Position numbers and translations under genes: made by a program
The notes under the pieces: model-generated
Database searches by the model: none
What the model was told of the DNA's origin: nothing
Seen by the model: the letters and a program-made list of their open reading frames with translations, nothing else
In this document: positions 7,316 to 15,210 of the stretch, in pieces
Position numbering within the stretch: position 1 is the first letter of the stretch
How the letters are laid out: each line of letters opens with the position of its first letter
Assembly: GCA_934660965.1 (NCBI GenBank)
Contig: CAKUIM010000017.1
Coordinates: 1 to 50,249, forward strand
Reading direction: 5' to 3'
DNA from: an uncultured Oscillospiraceae bacterium
GTDB taxonomy: Bacteria > Bacillota > Clostridia > Oscillospirales > Oscillospiraceae
Length of the DNA stretch: 50,249 nt

Positions 7316-7573
7316 ATGGTTTACTACCTTATCATTTGCCGTTCCCTGACCTACGCCCAGCGCACCGCCCGGGCCCTGGAGCGCGCCGGGATTCCCTGCC
7401 GCCTGATGCGCACCCCCCAGAGCGCCGCGGCGGGGGAGGGATGCTCCCACTGCGTGCGCATCACCCAGCGCTGGCTCTCCCGCGCCCTGGAGCAGCTCAA
7501 GAGCGAGGGGCTGGGGGCCAGGCGGGTATTCCTACAGACAGACGACGGCCAGACAAGAGAGGTGGAGCTGTGA
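7316..7573 (+). CDS. DUF3343 protein, putative Se/S carrier
   Basis: An 85-residue protein of the DUF3343 family (named a putative selenium/sulfur carrier in Pfam). It has a beta-alpha start (MVYYLIICRSLTYAQRTARAL), a conserved-looking PCRLMRTP segment and a GCSHCVRI motif that could carry a persulfide. It overlaps the following cysteine desulfurase by 4 nt (GTGA), so coupled synthesis and direct sulfur or selenium transfer between the two is likely. ATG 7316 follows GAGGAAAGGG. An upstream extension of the frame runs through the ispF terminator and is not used. No selD or selA is visible nearby, so selenium use cannot be decided. Confidence 0.82.
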   Translation: MVYYLIICRSLTYAQRTARALERAGIPCRLMRTPQSAAAGEGCSHCVRITQRWLSRALEQLKSEGLGARRVFLQTDDGQTREVEL

Positions 7574-8703
7574 TTTATTTTGACAGCGCGGCCACCACGC
7601 TTCAGAAGCCGCCGGAGGTGGCCCGGGCGGTGGCTGCCGCCATCAGCTCCATGGCCAGCATCGGCCGGGGCGGCCATGCACCCGGCATGCGGGCCGCCCA
7701 GGCGGCCTTCGACTGCCGGAGCCTTGCCTGCGAGCTCTTCGGCGCGCCGGACCCCGACCATGTGATTCTCACCTTCAACGCCACCCATGGGCTGAATATC
7801 GCCATCCGCTCGCTGATAGGCCCGGGGAGCACGGTGCTCATCTCAGGCTACGAGCACAACGCGGTGGTGCGGCCGCTCTGGGCGGTGCCGGACGTGCGTG
7901 TGCGGGTGGCGGCGGCCCCGCTCTTCGACCGGGAGGCCATCGCGGCCGCTTTCGCCCGGGAGTTGGACACCGGCGATGTGGATGCGGTGGTGTGCACCCA
8001 TGTGTCCAACGTGTTCGGCTTTATCCTGCCGGTGGAGGACATCGCCGCGCTGTGTGCCCGTCATGGCGTGCCGCTGGTGGTGGACGCTTCCCAGTCCGCC
8101 GGGGTGCTGCCGGTGCGCCTGGACCGCCTGGGTGCGGCCTTTATCGCCATGCCCGGCCATAAGGGCCTCTATGGCCCCCAGGGGACAGGGCTTCTGCTGT
8201 GCGCCGGGGACCGGGCGGAGCCGATTCTCTGCGGCGGCACGGGGAGCGCCTCCCGGCTGCGGGAGATGCCGGATTTTCTGCCCGACCGGCTGGAGGCGGG
8301 CACTCACAACATCTGCGGCGTTGCGGGTCTTGCCGAAGGGATGCGCTTTGTGCGCCGGAAGGGGATCGAGCGCATTGCCCGGCACGAGTGGCGGCTCAAC
8401 CGCAGGCTGATGGACGGCCTTTCCGCCATTGGGGGCGTCACGGTGTTCCGGGGGGATGAGCACAGCCAGAGCGGCGTGAGCTCCTTCCAGGTGGACGGTT
8501 GGGACAGCGAGGCTGTGGGCGATGCCCTGGCCGCGCGGTCGGTTGCGGTGCGTGCGGGGCTTCACTGCGCGCCCCTTGCCCATGAAACGGCGGGGACGCT
8601 CTCCGGCGGCACCGTCCGGGTGAGCTTTTCCGCCTTCAACAGCGCAAGCCAGGTGGACGGGTTTCTCACATTTTTAGAGGATATCCTGCAAAAGGGGCGC
8701 TGA
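7570..8703 (+). CDS. Cysteine desulfurase-like class V aminotransferase
   Basis: A PLP enzyme of 377 residues that should release sulfur (or selenium) from cysteine as an enzyme persulfide. The N-terminal YFDSAATTLQKP is the SufS/Csd-type start. D172 and Q175 (VVDASQSAG) contact PLP, K198 in MPGHKGLYG is the Schiff-base lysine, and C333 in AGLHCAPLAH is the catalytic cysteine. The start is GTG 7570, overlapping the DUF3343 stop. There are no suf or isc genes around it, so it probably serves a special acceptor, most simply DUF3343, and not general Fe-S assembly. Its stop codon is embedded in a strong hairpin. Confidence 0.9.
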   Translation: MIYFDSAATTLQKPPEVARAVAAAISSMASIGRGGHAPGMRAAQAAFDCRSLACELFGAPDPDHVILTFNATHGLNIAIRSLIGPGSTVLISGYEHNAVVRPLWAVPDVRVRVAAAPLFDREAIAAAFARELDTGDVDAVVCTHVSNVFGFILPVEDIAALCARHGVPLVVDASQSAGVLPVRLDRLGAAFIAMPGHKGLYGPQGTGLLLCAGDRAEPILCGGTGSASRLREMPDFLPDRLEAGTHNICGVAGLAEGMRFVRRKGIERIARHEWRLNRRLMDGLSAIGGVTVFRGDEHSQSGVSSFQVDGWDSEAVGDALAARSVAVRAGLHCAPLAHETAGTLSGGTVRVSFSAFNSASQVDGFLTFLEDILQKGR

Positions 8704-8737
8704 AGGGGCGCGGCGGCCAGCCGCGCCCCTTCAGCGC
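8697..8737 (+). terminator. Perfect 18-bp hairpin over the desulfurase stop codon
   Basis: GCGCTGAAGGGGCGCGGC (8697-8714) pairs exactly with 8720-8737 around a 5-nt loop (GGCCA). The stop codon TGA 8701-8703 is in the 5' arm. No T-tract follows, so it may be a transcript-end stabiliser or a Rho-type barrier and not a classical terminator. Confidence 0.6.
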
Positions 8738-8800
8738 ATCCGGCGCGCCCTCCGCTTTACGCCGAAACGGGAAAAAACATGAAAATTCACAGCCCTCCGC

Positions 8801-8829
8801 TTGCCTTTTGCCATGGGGTACGGTATAAT
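8801..8829 (+). promoter_or_regulatory. Sigma-A promoter of the cdaA operon
   Basis: TTGCCT (8801-8806), 17-nt spacer, TATAAT (8824-8829). It is the first clear promoter of the long rightward operon. Confidence 0.78.
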
Positions 8830-8906
8830 GATTTAATCGTTTCAAAACGGGCGCGCCGTGCGGAAAGCTGCCGCAGGGCCTGCCCGTCCCGGGGGAGTGG
8901 GGCGGC

Positions 8907-9791
8907 GTGGGAAACACAATCATGCAGCTGCTGGCCAATGCCGGCGAATACATCAAAATGATCGGCATCTTCGACGTGCTGGACATCGCCATTGTGGCCT
9001 ATGTGGTGTACCATGTGCTGCAATTCATCCTGCGCAGCCGCTCCGGCCAGGTGGCCAAGGCCATCGTGCTCATCTTCATCGCCTTCGGCGTGGCAAGTGC
9101 GCTGAAACTGCGGGTGGTCAAGTTCGTTCTGAGCAACGCCGTGCAGCTGGGCCTTTTGTCCCTGGTCATCATTTTCCAGCCGGAGATCCGCCGCTTTCTT
9201 GAGCAGATGGGCAGCGGCAAAATCCGGGAGATTTTCGTCAGCGAAAAGGCCCCGGACCTTCCCGCCGCCCTGGAGCAGACCGTGGAGGCATACACCTCCT
9301 TCTCCAAGGACAAGGTGGGCGCGCTGATGGTGTTTGAGCGCAAGACGGTGCTCGACGATGTCATCAAGTCCGGCACGCCCCTGGACGCGGCCGTGTCGGC
9401 GGAGCTTTTGAAGAACCTTTTCTGGGATAAGGCCCCTCTGCACGACGGCGCCGTCATCGTCCGGGCGGGCCGGATTGTGGGCGCGGGGTGCATGCTGCCC
9501 CTGTCCGGCAACACCAATTTGAGCCGGGATCTGGGCATGCGCCACCGGGCTGGCATCGGCATCAGTGAGAACTCCGATGCGGTGGTGGCCATCGTCTCGG
9601 AGGAGACCGGCTCCATCTCGGTTGCCATCAACGGCATGCTCAAGCGGCACCTCTCCCCGGAGACCCTCCATCGGCTGCTCAAGAACGAGCTTTTGCCCGC
9701 CGAAGAGGAAAAGACGTCTAAGGCCGAGCGCATCGCCGGGGTGTTCAAGGGGAAGAAGGGGGACAAGCATCATGGGAAAGAAGATTCTTAA
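8907..9791 (+). CDS. cdaA: Diadenylate cyclase CdaA
   Basis: Makes c-di-AMP from two ATP, controlling potassium and osmolyte balance and wall homeostasis. The 294 residues have three N-terminal membrane helices (about 22-43, 50-68, 72-90) and the DAC domain with DGA at 180-182 (LHDGAVIV) and RHR at 212-214 (MRHRAGIG). GTG 8907 lies 9 nt after GGGGGAG; ATG 8922 is a possible alternative. It overlaps cdaR by 20 nt, the standard partner arrangement in Firmicutes. glmM, often the third gene, is absent here and replaced by a DUF5685 gene. Confidence 0.95.
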   Translation: MGNTIMQLLANAGEYIKMIGIFDVLDIAIVAYVVYHVLQFILRSRSGQVAKAIVLIFIAFGVASALKLRVVKFVLSNAVQLGLLSLVIIFQPEIRRFLEQMGSGKIREIFVSEKAPDLPAALEQTVEAYTSFSKDKVGALMVFERKTVLDDVIKSGTPLDAAVSAELLKNLFWDKAPLHDGAVIVRAGRIVGAGCMLPLSGNTNLSRDLGMRHRAGIGISENSDAVVAIVSEETGSISVAINGMLKRHLSPETLHRLLKNELLPAEEEKTSKAERIAGVFKGKKGDKHHGKEDS

Positions 9792-11016
9792 CAGCAAGGC
9801 CCTCTATGTGGTGCTGTCCATCCTCATCGCCATCTCCCTTTGGTTTTATGTGGCCTTTATCGACGGGGATGAGGAAAACTGGCAGATCCGCAACATCGCT
9901 GTCCGGTTCGAGGGGGCAGATGTTCTGGAAGAGCGGGGCTTAATGATCGTGGGCGACGCGCCGGTGGTCAGCGTCCAGGTCAAGGCGCCTATGAACTACC
10001 TTGCCCGGCTCAACAACGAGACCGTCACCGCCACGGTGGACGTCTCCCGCATCCAGGAGGCGTCCCAGTACACCATGGGCTATAACCTGTCCTATCCGTC
10101 CAGCGTCCCGTCCTCCTCCATTCAGGAGGTCACCCGCAGCCCGTCCAACGTGACCTTTACCGTGGCCCGGTATGTCCGTCAGGAAGTGGAGCTGCGGGGC
10201 GTGTTCACCGGCTCGGCGGCGGAGGGGTATATGGCCGGCGACTCGGAGGACTTCCGGTTCTCCCCGGGCCAGATCACCGTCAGCGGGCAGGCCGAGCTTG
10301 TCAACCAGATTGCCTACGCCCAGGTGGTGGTGGACGGCACCGACTTGACCGAAACGGTCAGCGGCGATTACACCTACCGCTTTATGAGCAACAGCGGCGA
10401 ATACCTGGATAACCTGGATGTGGAGTGCTCCACTGACAGCGTCTACGTCACCTTCCCCATTTGGGCCACCGCTGAGGTGGACCTGACGGTGAAGCTTATC
10501 ACCGGCGGCGGCGCCAGCGATGCAGACGTCCGTCTTGATATTCAGCCCGACCATATCACCGTGGCCGGGGACAAGAAGGATGTGGCCGCCCTGAGCGAGA
10601 TTATCCTCAAGACCATCGACCTTGCCACCGTCCGGGACGGGGACGTGCTCACCTTCCCCATCCCCCTGGCGCCGGAGCTCAACAACATCAGCGGCCAGAC
10701 CGAGGCCTCTGTCACCTTCCACATCGACGGCCTTGACACTAAGAGTGTGGAGACCAATAACATTTCCTATATCGGCGAGCCCGAGGACTGGAAGGTGACG
10801 CTGGTCACCAAGGCCATCACCGTCGACATTCGCGGCAAGGCGGAGGCCCTCTCGGAAATCACCGGCGAAAACGTCCGGGTGGTGGCCGACCTGTCCGATG
10901 TCAACCAGGCCGCCGGGCAGTATTCCATCACCGCCAAGATTTATCTCGACAGCGTGGGCGCCGGGGCCGGCGTCCTGGGTACGGAGTACCGCGTTGTGGT
11001 CTCCCTTTCCAGGTAG
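9772..11016 (+). CDS. cdaR: CdaA regulator with YbbR domains
   Basis: A 414-residue membrane-anchored regulator of CdaA. One N-terminal membrane helix (about 9-28, YVVLSILIAISLWFYVAFI) is followed by extracytoplasmic YbbR-like beta repeats (roughly four units, for example around QVKAPMNYLARL, QITVSGQAELVNQI, HITVAGDKKDVAAL and TVDIRGKAEALSEI). ATG 9772 is inside the end of cdaA, so the pair is translationally coupled. The external repeats probably sense wall or matrix state and modulate c-di-AMP synthesis. Confidence 0.92.
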   Translation: MGKKILNSKALYVVLSILIAISLWFYVAFIDGDEENWQIRNIAVRFEGADVLEERGLMIVGDAPVVSVQVKAPMNYLARLNNETVTATVDVSRIQEASQYTMGYNLSYPSSVPSSSIQEVTRSPSNVTFTVARYVRQEVELRGVFTGSAAEGYMAGDSEDFRFSPGQITVSGQAELVNQIAYAQVVVDGTDLTETVSGDYTYRFMSNSGEYLDNLDVECSTDSVYVTFPIWATAEVDLTVKLITGGGASDADVRLDIQPDHITVAGDKKDVAALSEIILKTIDLATVRDGDVLTFPIPLAPELNNISGQTEASVTFHIDGLDTKSVETNNISYIGEPEDWKVTLVTKAITVDIRGKAEALSEITGENVRVVADLSDVNQAAGQYSITAKIYLDSVGAGAGVLGTEYRVVVSLSR

Positions 11017-11022
11017 TGCGCC

Positions 11023-11907
11023 GTGTTCGGCTATGTACGGCCCGCCCTGGCGCTGCTGCCGGAGGAGGACCGGGAGGCCTACCAGGGCGCTTACTGCGGC
11101 ATGTGCCACGCCATGGGCCGGCGCTACGGCGCCCTTGCCCGGTTTACCCTCAACTATGACTTTGCCTTTTTGGGTATCCTGCTAACGGGGGCGGGGGAGC
11201 AGCGGCAATGCCCTTTGCGCTGCCCTGCCCACCCGCTGAAAAAGCCGCAGGAGTGCCTTGCAAGCCCCGGGCTTGACGCGGCAGCGGACGGCAGCATGAT
11301 CCTCGCCTACCATAAGCTGCGGGACGATGTGGCGGACAAGGGCTTTTTCGCCGGAGTGCCCGCGCGCTTTTTAAGCCTTGTGTTCCGAGCGGCCTTCCGC
11401 CGGGCATCCGCGGCCCAGCCGGCCTTTGCCCGGGCGGCGGAGGAGGGAATGGCGCGTCTGCGCGCGCTGGAGGCGCAGCGCTCGCCGGAGCTTGACCGGG
11501 CGGCGGACGCCTTTGCATCCATCCTCCGGGGCGCGGCCCTGGAGGGGGACGAGGGCCGCCGCCGGGCCCTGGGGGAGCTGCTCTACCACATGGGCCGCTG
11601 GATTTACCTGGTGGACGCCTGGGACGACCTTGCCCGGGACAGGCGCACCGGCGCTTATAACCCGCTCTCCGCCCGGTTTTCCGGCCGGGCAGAGCAGGAG
11701 CGGGACTATGTGTCCGCCACCATGACCCATTCCCTGAGCCTTGCCATCTCGGCAGCCAATCTGTTGGAGCTGGGGCGCTGGGACCGGATCGTCCGCCATA
11801 TGCTCTGCCAGAGCATGCCTGCGGTGCAGCTTGCCGTTCTGGATGGGATATGGAAGAAGATGAAAAAGCAGAAAGTCAAAAAACAAAAGCAGGGAGAATC
11901 ACAATGA
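11023..11907 (+). CDS. DUF5685 family protein
   Basis: A 294-residue protein of unknown function matching the DUF5685 family. It opens with MFGYVRPALALLPEEDREAY and a cysteine pair in YCGMCHAMGRRYG (C30, C33), then NYDFAFLGILL. More cysteines (CPLRCPAHPLKKPQEC) suggest a metal or Fe-S site. The middle and C-terminal parts are helical, with DDVADKGF and DAWDDLARDRRTGAYNPL, acidic motifs reminiscent of helical-bundle lipid synthases, though without clear DDxxD pairs. It overlaps the following J-domain gene by 4 nt, a pairing that recurs in Clostridia. The start is GTG 11023 with a weak site. Partner-chaperone dependence is an inference. Confidence 0.75.
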   Translation: MFGYVRPALALLPEEDREAYQGAYCGMCHAMGRRYGALARFTLNYDFAFLGILLTGAGEQRQCPLRCPAHPLKKPQECLASPGLDAAADGSMILAYHKLRDDVADKGFFAGVPARFLSLVFRAAFRRASAAQPAFARAAEEGMARLRALEAQRSPELDRAADAFASILRGAALEGDEGRRRALGELLYHMGRWIYLVDAWDDLARDRRTGAYNPLSARFSGRAEQERDYVSATMTHSLSLAISAANLLELGRWDRIVRHMLCQSMPAVQLAVLDGIWKKMKKQKVKKQKQGESQ

Positions 11908-12527
11908 GAGACCCATATGAGGTGCTGGGCGTAGACCCCAAGGCCAGCGACGAGGAAGTAAAGCGCGCCTATCGGGAGCTTGCCCGGAAATACCACCCGG
12001 ATAATTATCAGAATAACCCCCTGGCGGACCTGGCCGAGGAAAAGATGAAGGAGATCAACGAGGCCTATGACGCCGTGACGAAAATGCGCTCCGGCGTCTA
12101 CCAGGGCTCGGGTGCCGGCGGCTATCAAAGCAGCTATCAGTCCGGCTATCAAAGTGCCTACCAGAGCGCCGGGCAGCAGAGCTCCGGCGACTATGCCCGG
12201 GCCCGGCAGCTCATCAACGCCGGCAACCTGGAGGGGGCGGAGCGCCTGCTCCAGGGGACGGCCAAGACGGCGGAGTGGTACTTCCTCATGGGCAGCATCG
12301 CCTACCGCCGGGGCTGGCTTGACGAGGCACGGCAGAACTACCAGATTGCCTGCCAGATGGAGCCGGGCAGCATGGAGTACCGCCAGGCCCTGGCCATGAT
12401 GCAGCAGGGGGGCTACGCCTACCGCTCGGACGACATGATGGGCGCCGGGTGTGACTCCATGGACTGCTGCACGTCCATGATGTGCCTCAACTGCCTGTGC
12501 GGCGGCTGCGGAGGCGGCTGGCGGTGA
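11904..12527 (+). CDS. J-domain protein with TPR-like and Cys-rich C terminus
   Basis: A 207-residue DnaJ-like co-chaperone. The J domain is at 1-60 with HPD at 31-33 (KYHPDNYQNN). A Gln/Ser/Tyr-rich linker of repeated YQS units (about 67-91) follows, then a helical TPR-like segment (ARQLINAGNLEGAERLL to MEPGSMEYRQALAMMQ). The last 26 residues hold seven cysteines (CDSMDCC, CLNCLCGGCGGG) that could bind metal. It lacks the zinc-finger and C-terminal substrate domains of true DnaJ. It overlaps DUF5685 upstream and the membrane protein downstream by 4 nt each, so the three are made together. It probably recruits DnaK to a specific client. Confidence 0.85.
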   Translation: MRDPYEVLGVDPKASDEEVKRAYRELARKYHPDNYQNNPLADLAEEKMKEINEAYDAVTKMRSGVYQGSGAGGYQSSYQSGYQSAYQSAGQQSSGDYARARQLINAGNLEGAERLLQGTAKTAEWYFLMGSIAYRRGWLDEARQNYQIACQMEPGSMEYRQALAMMQQGGYAYRSDDMMGAGCDSMDCCTSMMCLNCLCGGCGGGWR

Positions 12528-13045
12528 GAAATACCAGGAACCGATGGCGCGCCGTGCCCTATGCGGCGGTGAGCGGCGCGCTGTCACTATCGCTGCTGTT
12601 TCTCGGCTGGGCTGCCCCCGGCGGCGTGTGGGGCATCGTGGCCCTGGCGGGGCTTGGCCCGGCGGCCTGCGTGATGAGCGCGGGGCTGGGCACGGGCTTT
12701 CTCTGCTGGGCAGGGGTGTCGCTGCTGGCCTTTCTGCTGCTGCCCGGGAAGTTCACCGCCCTTCTTTTCGCCGCCCTCTTCGGGCTCTATCCCATGGTCA
12801 AGGCCCTGGGGGAGAGACTGCGGGTGCGAGGGGTGGAATACGCCGTCAAGCTGGCCTTCTTCAACGCCAGCCTTACGGTCGTCTACTTTGCCATGCGCGC
12901 CGCGCTGACGGCGTCCCTGCCTGGGGCGCTGGGGGCGGTCTGGGCGCTGTACGCCGCGGGCAACGTGGTGTTTTTGATTTATGATTACGGCTTGAGCAGG
13001 CTTTTTGCGTTGTATATGAAGCGGATTCAACGGAACATACGCTGA
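12524..13045 (+). CDS. Unrecognised five-helix membrane protein
   Basis: A 173-residue hydrophobic protein with about five membrane segments (around 12-32, 36-52, 57-90, 108-128 and 136-158) and a basic C terminus (YMKRIQRNIR). I do not recognise a family. GTG 12524 overlaps the stop of the J-domain gene (GTGA), implying translational coupling and a shared process with DUF5685 and the J-domain protein. An extension upstream (to 12482) would lie inside that gene and has no better start. Confidence 0.7.
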   Translation: MRNTRNRWRAVPYAAVSGALSLSLLFLGWAAPGGVWGIVALAGLGPAACVMSAGLGTGFLCWAGVSLLAFLLLPGKFTALLFAALFGLYPMVKALGERLRVRGVEYAVKLAFFNASLTVVYFAMRAALTASLPGALGAVWALYAAGNVVFLIYDYGLSRLFALYMKRIQRNIR

Positions 13046-13068
13046 AAAGGCGGAAGGAGAGCATTGCT

Positions 13069-13953
13069 GTGATTAGAAGTATGACAGGCTACGGCCGGGC
13101 CGAGGCCGCGTTCGAGGAACGCACCGTCACCGTTGAGGTGCGCGCGGTGAACAACCGCTATCTCGACTGCACGGTGAAGATGCCCCGGGCCTATATTTTC
13201 GCGGAGGACGCGCTGAAAACCCAGGTGCAGAAGGCGGTGGGCCGGGGCAAGGTGGACGTGTTCGTCACCATCGCCAACACCGCCGGCGAGGCCCTGAACG
13301 TCACGGTGAACGAGGCCCTGGCCGCCTCCTATCTTGACGCCCTCCGGCGCATCTCCGAGTTGGGCGGCGAAGGGGTCCGGCGGGAGGTTTCCGCCGCCGA
13401 GGTGGCCCGCTTCCCTGACGTGCTGGTGGTGGAGAAACAGCAGGAGGATTTGGAGACGGTGAAGGAGCAGATGCTCACTGTGCTCTCCGGGGCCCTTGCG
13501 GACTTCAACGCCATGCGGGAGCGGGAGGGCGCGCGGCTCTCGGAGGATATTCTGGGCCACGCGGACCTCATTGAAGAGCTGGTACGCTATGTGGAAGAGC
13601 GCTCCCCCCAGACGGTGGGCGAGTACCGCGCCCGGCTGGAGGCCCGGATGGCCGAGGTGCTGGGTGCCGCCCAGGTGGACGAGGCGCGGCTTCTCACCGA
13701 GGCGGCCATCTTTGCCGACAAGGTCGCCGTGGACGAGGAGACTGTCCGCCTCCATAGCCACCTCTCCCAGCTGCGGGAGCTGCTGGTGGCCGGGGGCGCC
13801 GTGGGGCGCAAGCTGGACTTCCTGGTGCAGGAGTTCAACCGCGAGGCCAACACCATCGGCTCCAAGTGCAGCGACATCGACATTACCCGCCGGGTGGTGG
13901 AGCTCAAGTCCGAGATTGAGAAGATCCGCGAGCAGATTCAGAACCTGGAATAA
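13069..13953 (+). CDS. yicC: YicC/YloC-family endoribonuclease
   Basis: A 294-residue member of the YicC family, stress-associated single-strand RNA endonucleases. The N terminus MIRSMTGYGRAE and EVRAVNNRYLD are hallmark segments; the C-terminal region LDFLVQEFNREANTIGSK with VVELKSEIEKIREQIQN is the conserved DUF1732 part. GTG 13069 follows GGAAGGAGA. It is the first gene of the block shared with Bacillus (yloC-remA-gmk-rpoZ). Confidence 0.93.
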   Translation: MIRSMTGYGRAEAAFEERTVTVEVRAVNNRYLDCTVKMPRAYIFAEDALKTQVQKAVGRGKVDVFVTIANTAGEALNVTVNEALAASYLDALRRISELGGEGVRREVSAAEVARFPDVLVVEKQQEDLETVKEQMLTVLSGALADFNAMREREGARLSEDILGHADLIEELVRYVEERSPQTVGEYRARLEARMAEVLGAAQVDEARLLTEAAIFADKVAVDEETVRLHSHLSQLRELLVAGGAVGRKLDFLVQEFNREANTIGSKCSDIDITRRVVELKSEIEKIREQIQNLE

Positions 13954-13964
13954 GGGGGCGCGGG

Positions 13965-14237
13965 ATGGAGCTGATCAATATCGGGTACGGAAGCGTTCTG
14001 TCCGCCCGCCGGGTGGTGGCCATGATAAGCCCGGATTCCGCGCCCATCAAGCGCCTGGTGCAGGAGTCCCGGGAGCGCGGGTGTCTCATTGATGCCAGCT
14101 TCGGGCGCAGGACCCAGACGGTGGTCATCACCGACAGCGGCCATGTCGTCCTTTCGGCGCTGGACCCGGAGACGCTGGCTGCCCGGGCGCAGCGGCGGGG
14201 CCGGGATGAGACGCAGGAGCAGGGGGAGAGAGAATAA
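13965..14237 (+). CDS. remA: Extracellular matrix/biofilm regulator RemA
   Basis: A 90-residue DUF370 protein. In Bacillus RemA is a DNA-binding ring that activates matrix and osmoprotection operons. Here it begins MELINIGYGSVLSARRVVAMI, contains SAPIKRLVQESRERG and VVITDSGHVVLSAL, and has a charged C-terminal tail. It lies 11 bp after yicC and shares one base with gmk (TAATGG). Its targets are not evident from the window. Confidence 0.93.
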   Translation: MELINIGYGSVLSARRVVAMISPDSAPIKRLVQESRERGCLIDASFGRRTQTVVITDSGHVVLSALDPETLAARAQRRGRDETQEQGERE

Positions 14238-14872
14238 TGGAAGCGAGAGAGAGAAAGCGCGGGACGCTCATCGTCCTGTCCGGCCCGTCCGGCGTGGGGA
14301 AGAGCACCGTCATCGCGCAGCTTTTGGCAAGCAGGGAGGATATCTATTTTTCCGTGTCCTTCACCACCCGCGCGCCCCGGCCCGGGGAGCGTGACGGCGT
14401 GAACTACTGCTTTGTGGACCGTACGGAGTTTGAGCGCATGATTGCCGCGGGCGAGCTTCTGGAGTACGCGGAGTATGTGGGCAACTACTATGGCACGTCT
14501 CTGAAGGTCATCCGGGATAAGCTGGACGCCGGCATTGACGTGCTGCTGGACATCGAGGTGCAGGGCGCGGTGACGGTGAAGGAGAAGTGCCCGGAGGCGA
14601 TTCTGATTTTCATTCTGCCCCCCTCGGTGGAGATTCTGGAGCAGCGCCTTCATGACCGCAACACCGACGGAGCCGAGACCGTGGGCAAGCGGCTGCGCCG
14701 GGCCCGGGAGGAGCTGGCCCTGGCCGGGAATTACGACTATCTTGTGGTCAACGACAGTGTGGCCGCCGCCGTGCGGGAGATCAGCTCTATCCTGACGGCA
14801 GAGGGCTGCAAAACAAAAAACCGCGCCCATCTGGCCGCCGGCCTTGCCGGCGGGGCAGGGAAGGCCGAGTAA
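14237..14872 (+). CDS. gmk: Guanylate kinase
   Basis: Phosphorylates GMP to GDP. The P-loop GPSGVGKST is at 16-24, the GMP-binding region FTTRAPRPGERDGVNY follows, and the lid has RLRRAREEL. At 211 residues it is slightly longer than usual because of an Ala/Gly-rich tail (HLAAGLAGGAGKAE). It sits between remA and rpoZ as in Bacillus. Confidence 0.95.
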   Translation: MEARERKRGTLIVLSGPSGVGKSTVIAQLLASREDIYFSVSFTTRAPRPGERDGVNYCFVDRTEFERMIAAGELLEYAEYVGNYYGTSLKVIRDKLDAGIDVLLDIEVQGAVTVKEKCPEAILIFILPPSVEILEQRLHDRNTDGAETVGKRLRRAREELALAGNYDYLVVNDSVAAAVREISSILTAEGCKTKNRAHLAAGLAGGAGKAE

Positions 14873-14886
14873 AGAGCGAGTCAGGA

Positions 14887-14907
14887 GGCGCCCTGCACCA
14901 GGGCGCC
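14887..14907 (+). repeat. Hairpin between gmk and rpoZ
   Basis: GGCGCCCT (14887-14894) pairs with AGGGCGCC (14900-14907). No T-tract follows; it may be an RNA processing or attenuation structure. Confidence 0.5.
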
Positions 14908-14946
14908 GTGGAAATTGCGAGGAAAACGAAAGGAACGTGTATTGCT

Positions 14947-15150
14947 ATGCTGCTGTATCCGCCTATGAAAGAGCTTTTGAAGAACGTCCCCAGCCGCTAT
15001 ATGCTGGTCAACCTGGTGGCCAACCGGGCCCGCAAGATTTCCAGTGAGTCAGAGCAGACCGGAATCCCTCTGACCGAGAAGGCCGTGACCCTTGCCGTGC
15101 GCGAGGTGGCCGATGGGACGCTGCGGGCAGAAGAGACCGGCGAGGAATAA
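14947..15150 (+). CDS. rpoZ: RNA polymerase omega subunit
   Basis: A 67-residue omega subunit that helps assemble beta-prime into core polymerase. The family segment is MLVNLVANRARKISSES, followed by LTEKAVTLAVREVADGTL. ATG 14947 follows AAAGGA (14929-14934) at a slightly long distance; an open frame back to 14908 is a less likely extension. In Bacillus coaBC lies between rpoZ and priA; it is missing here. Confidence 0.9.
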   Translation: MLLYPPMKELLKNVPSRYMLVNLVANRARKISSESEQTGIPLTEKAVTLAVREVADGTLRAEETGEE

Positions 15151-15162
15151 ACACCATATCCG

Positions 15163-15187
15163 CAAGCGGCCCGCTGCTGGCCGCTTG
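15163..15187 (+). repeat. 9-bp hairpin between rpoZ and priA
   Basis: CAAGCGGCC (15163-15171) pairs with GGCCGCTTG (15179-15187), followed by TCTGTTGTC. Possible attenuator before priA. Confidence 0.5.
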
Positions 15188-15210
15188 TCTGTTGTCGGGG
15201 GAGGACGCGC

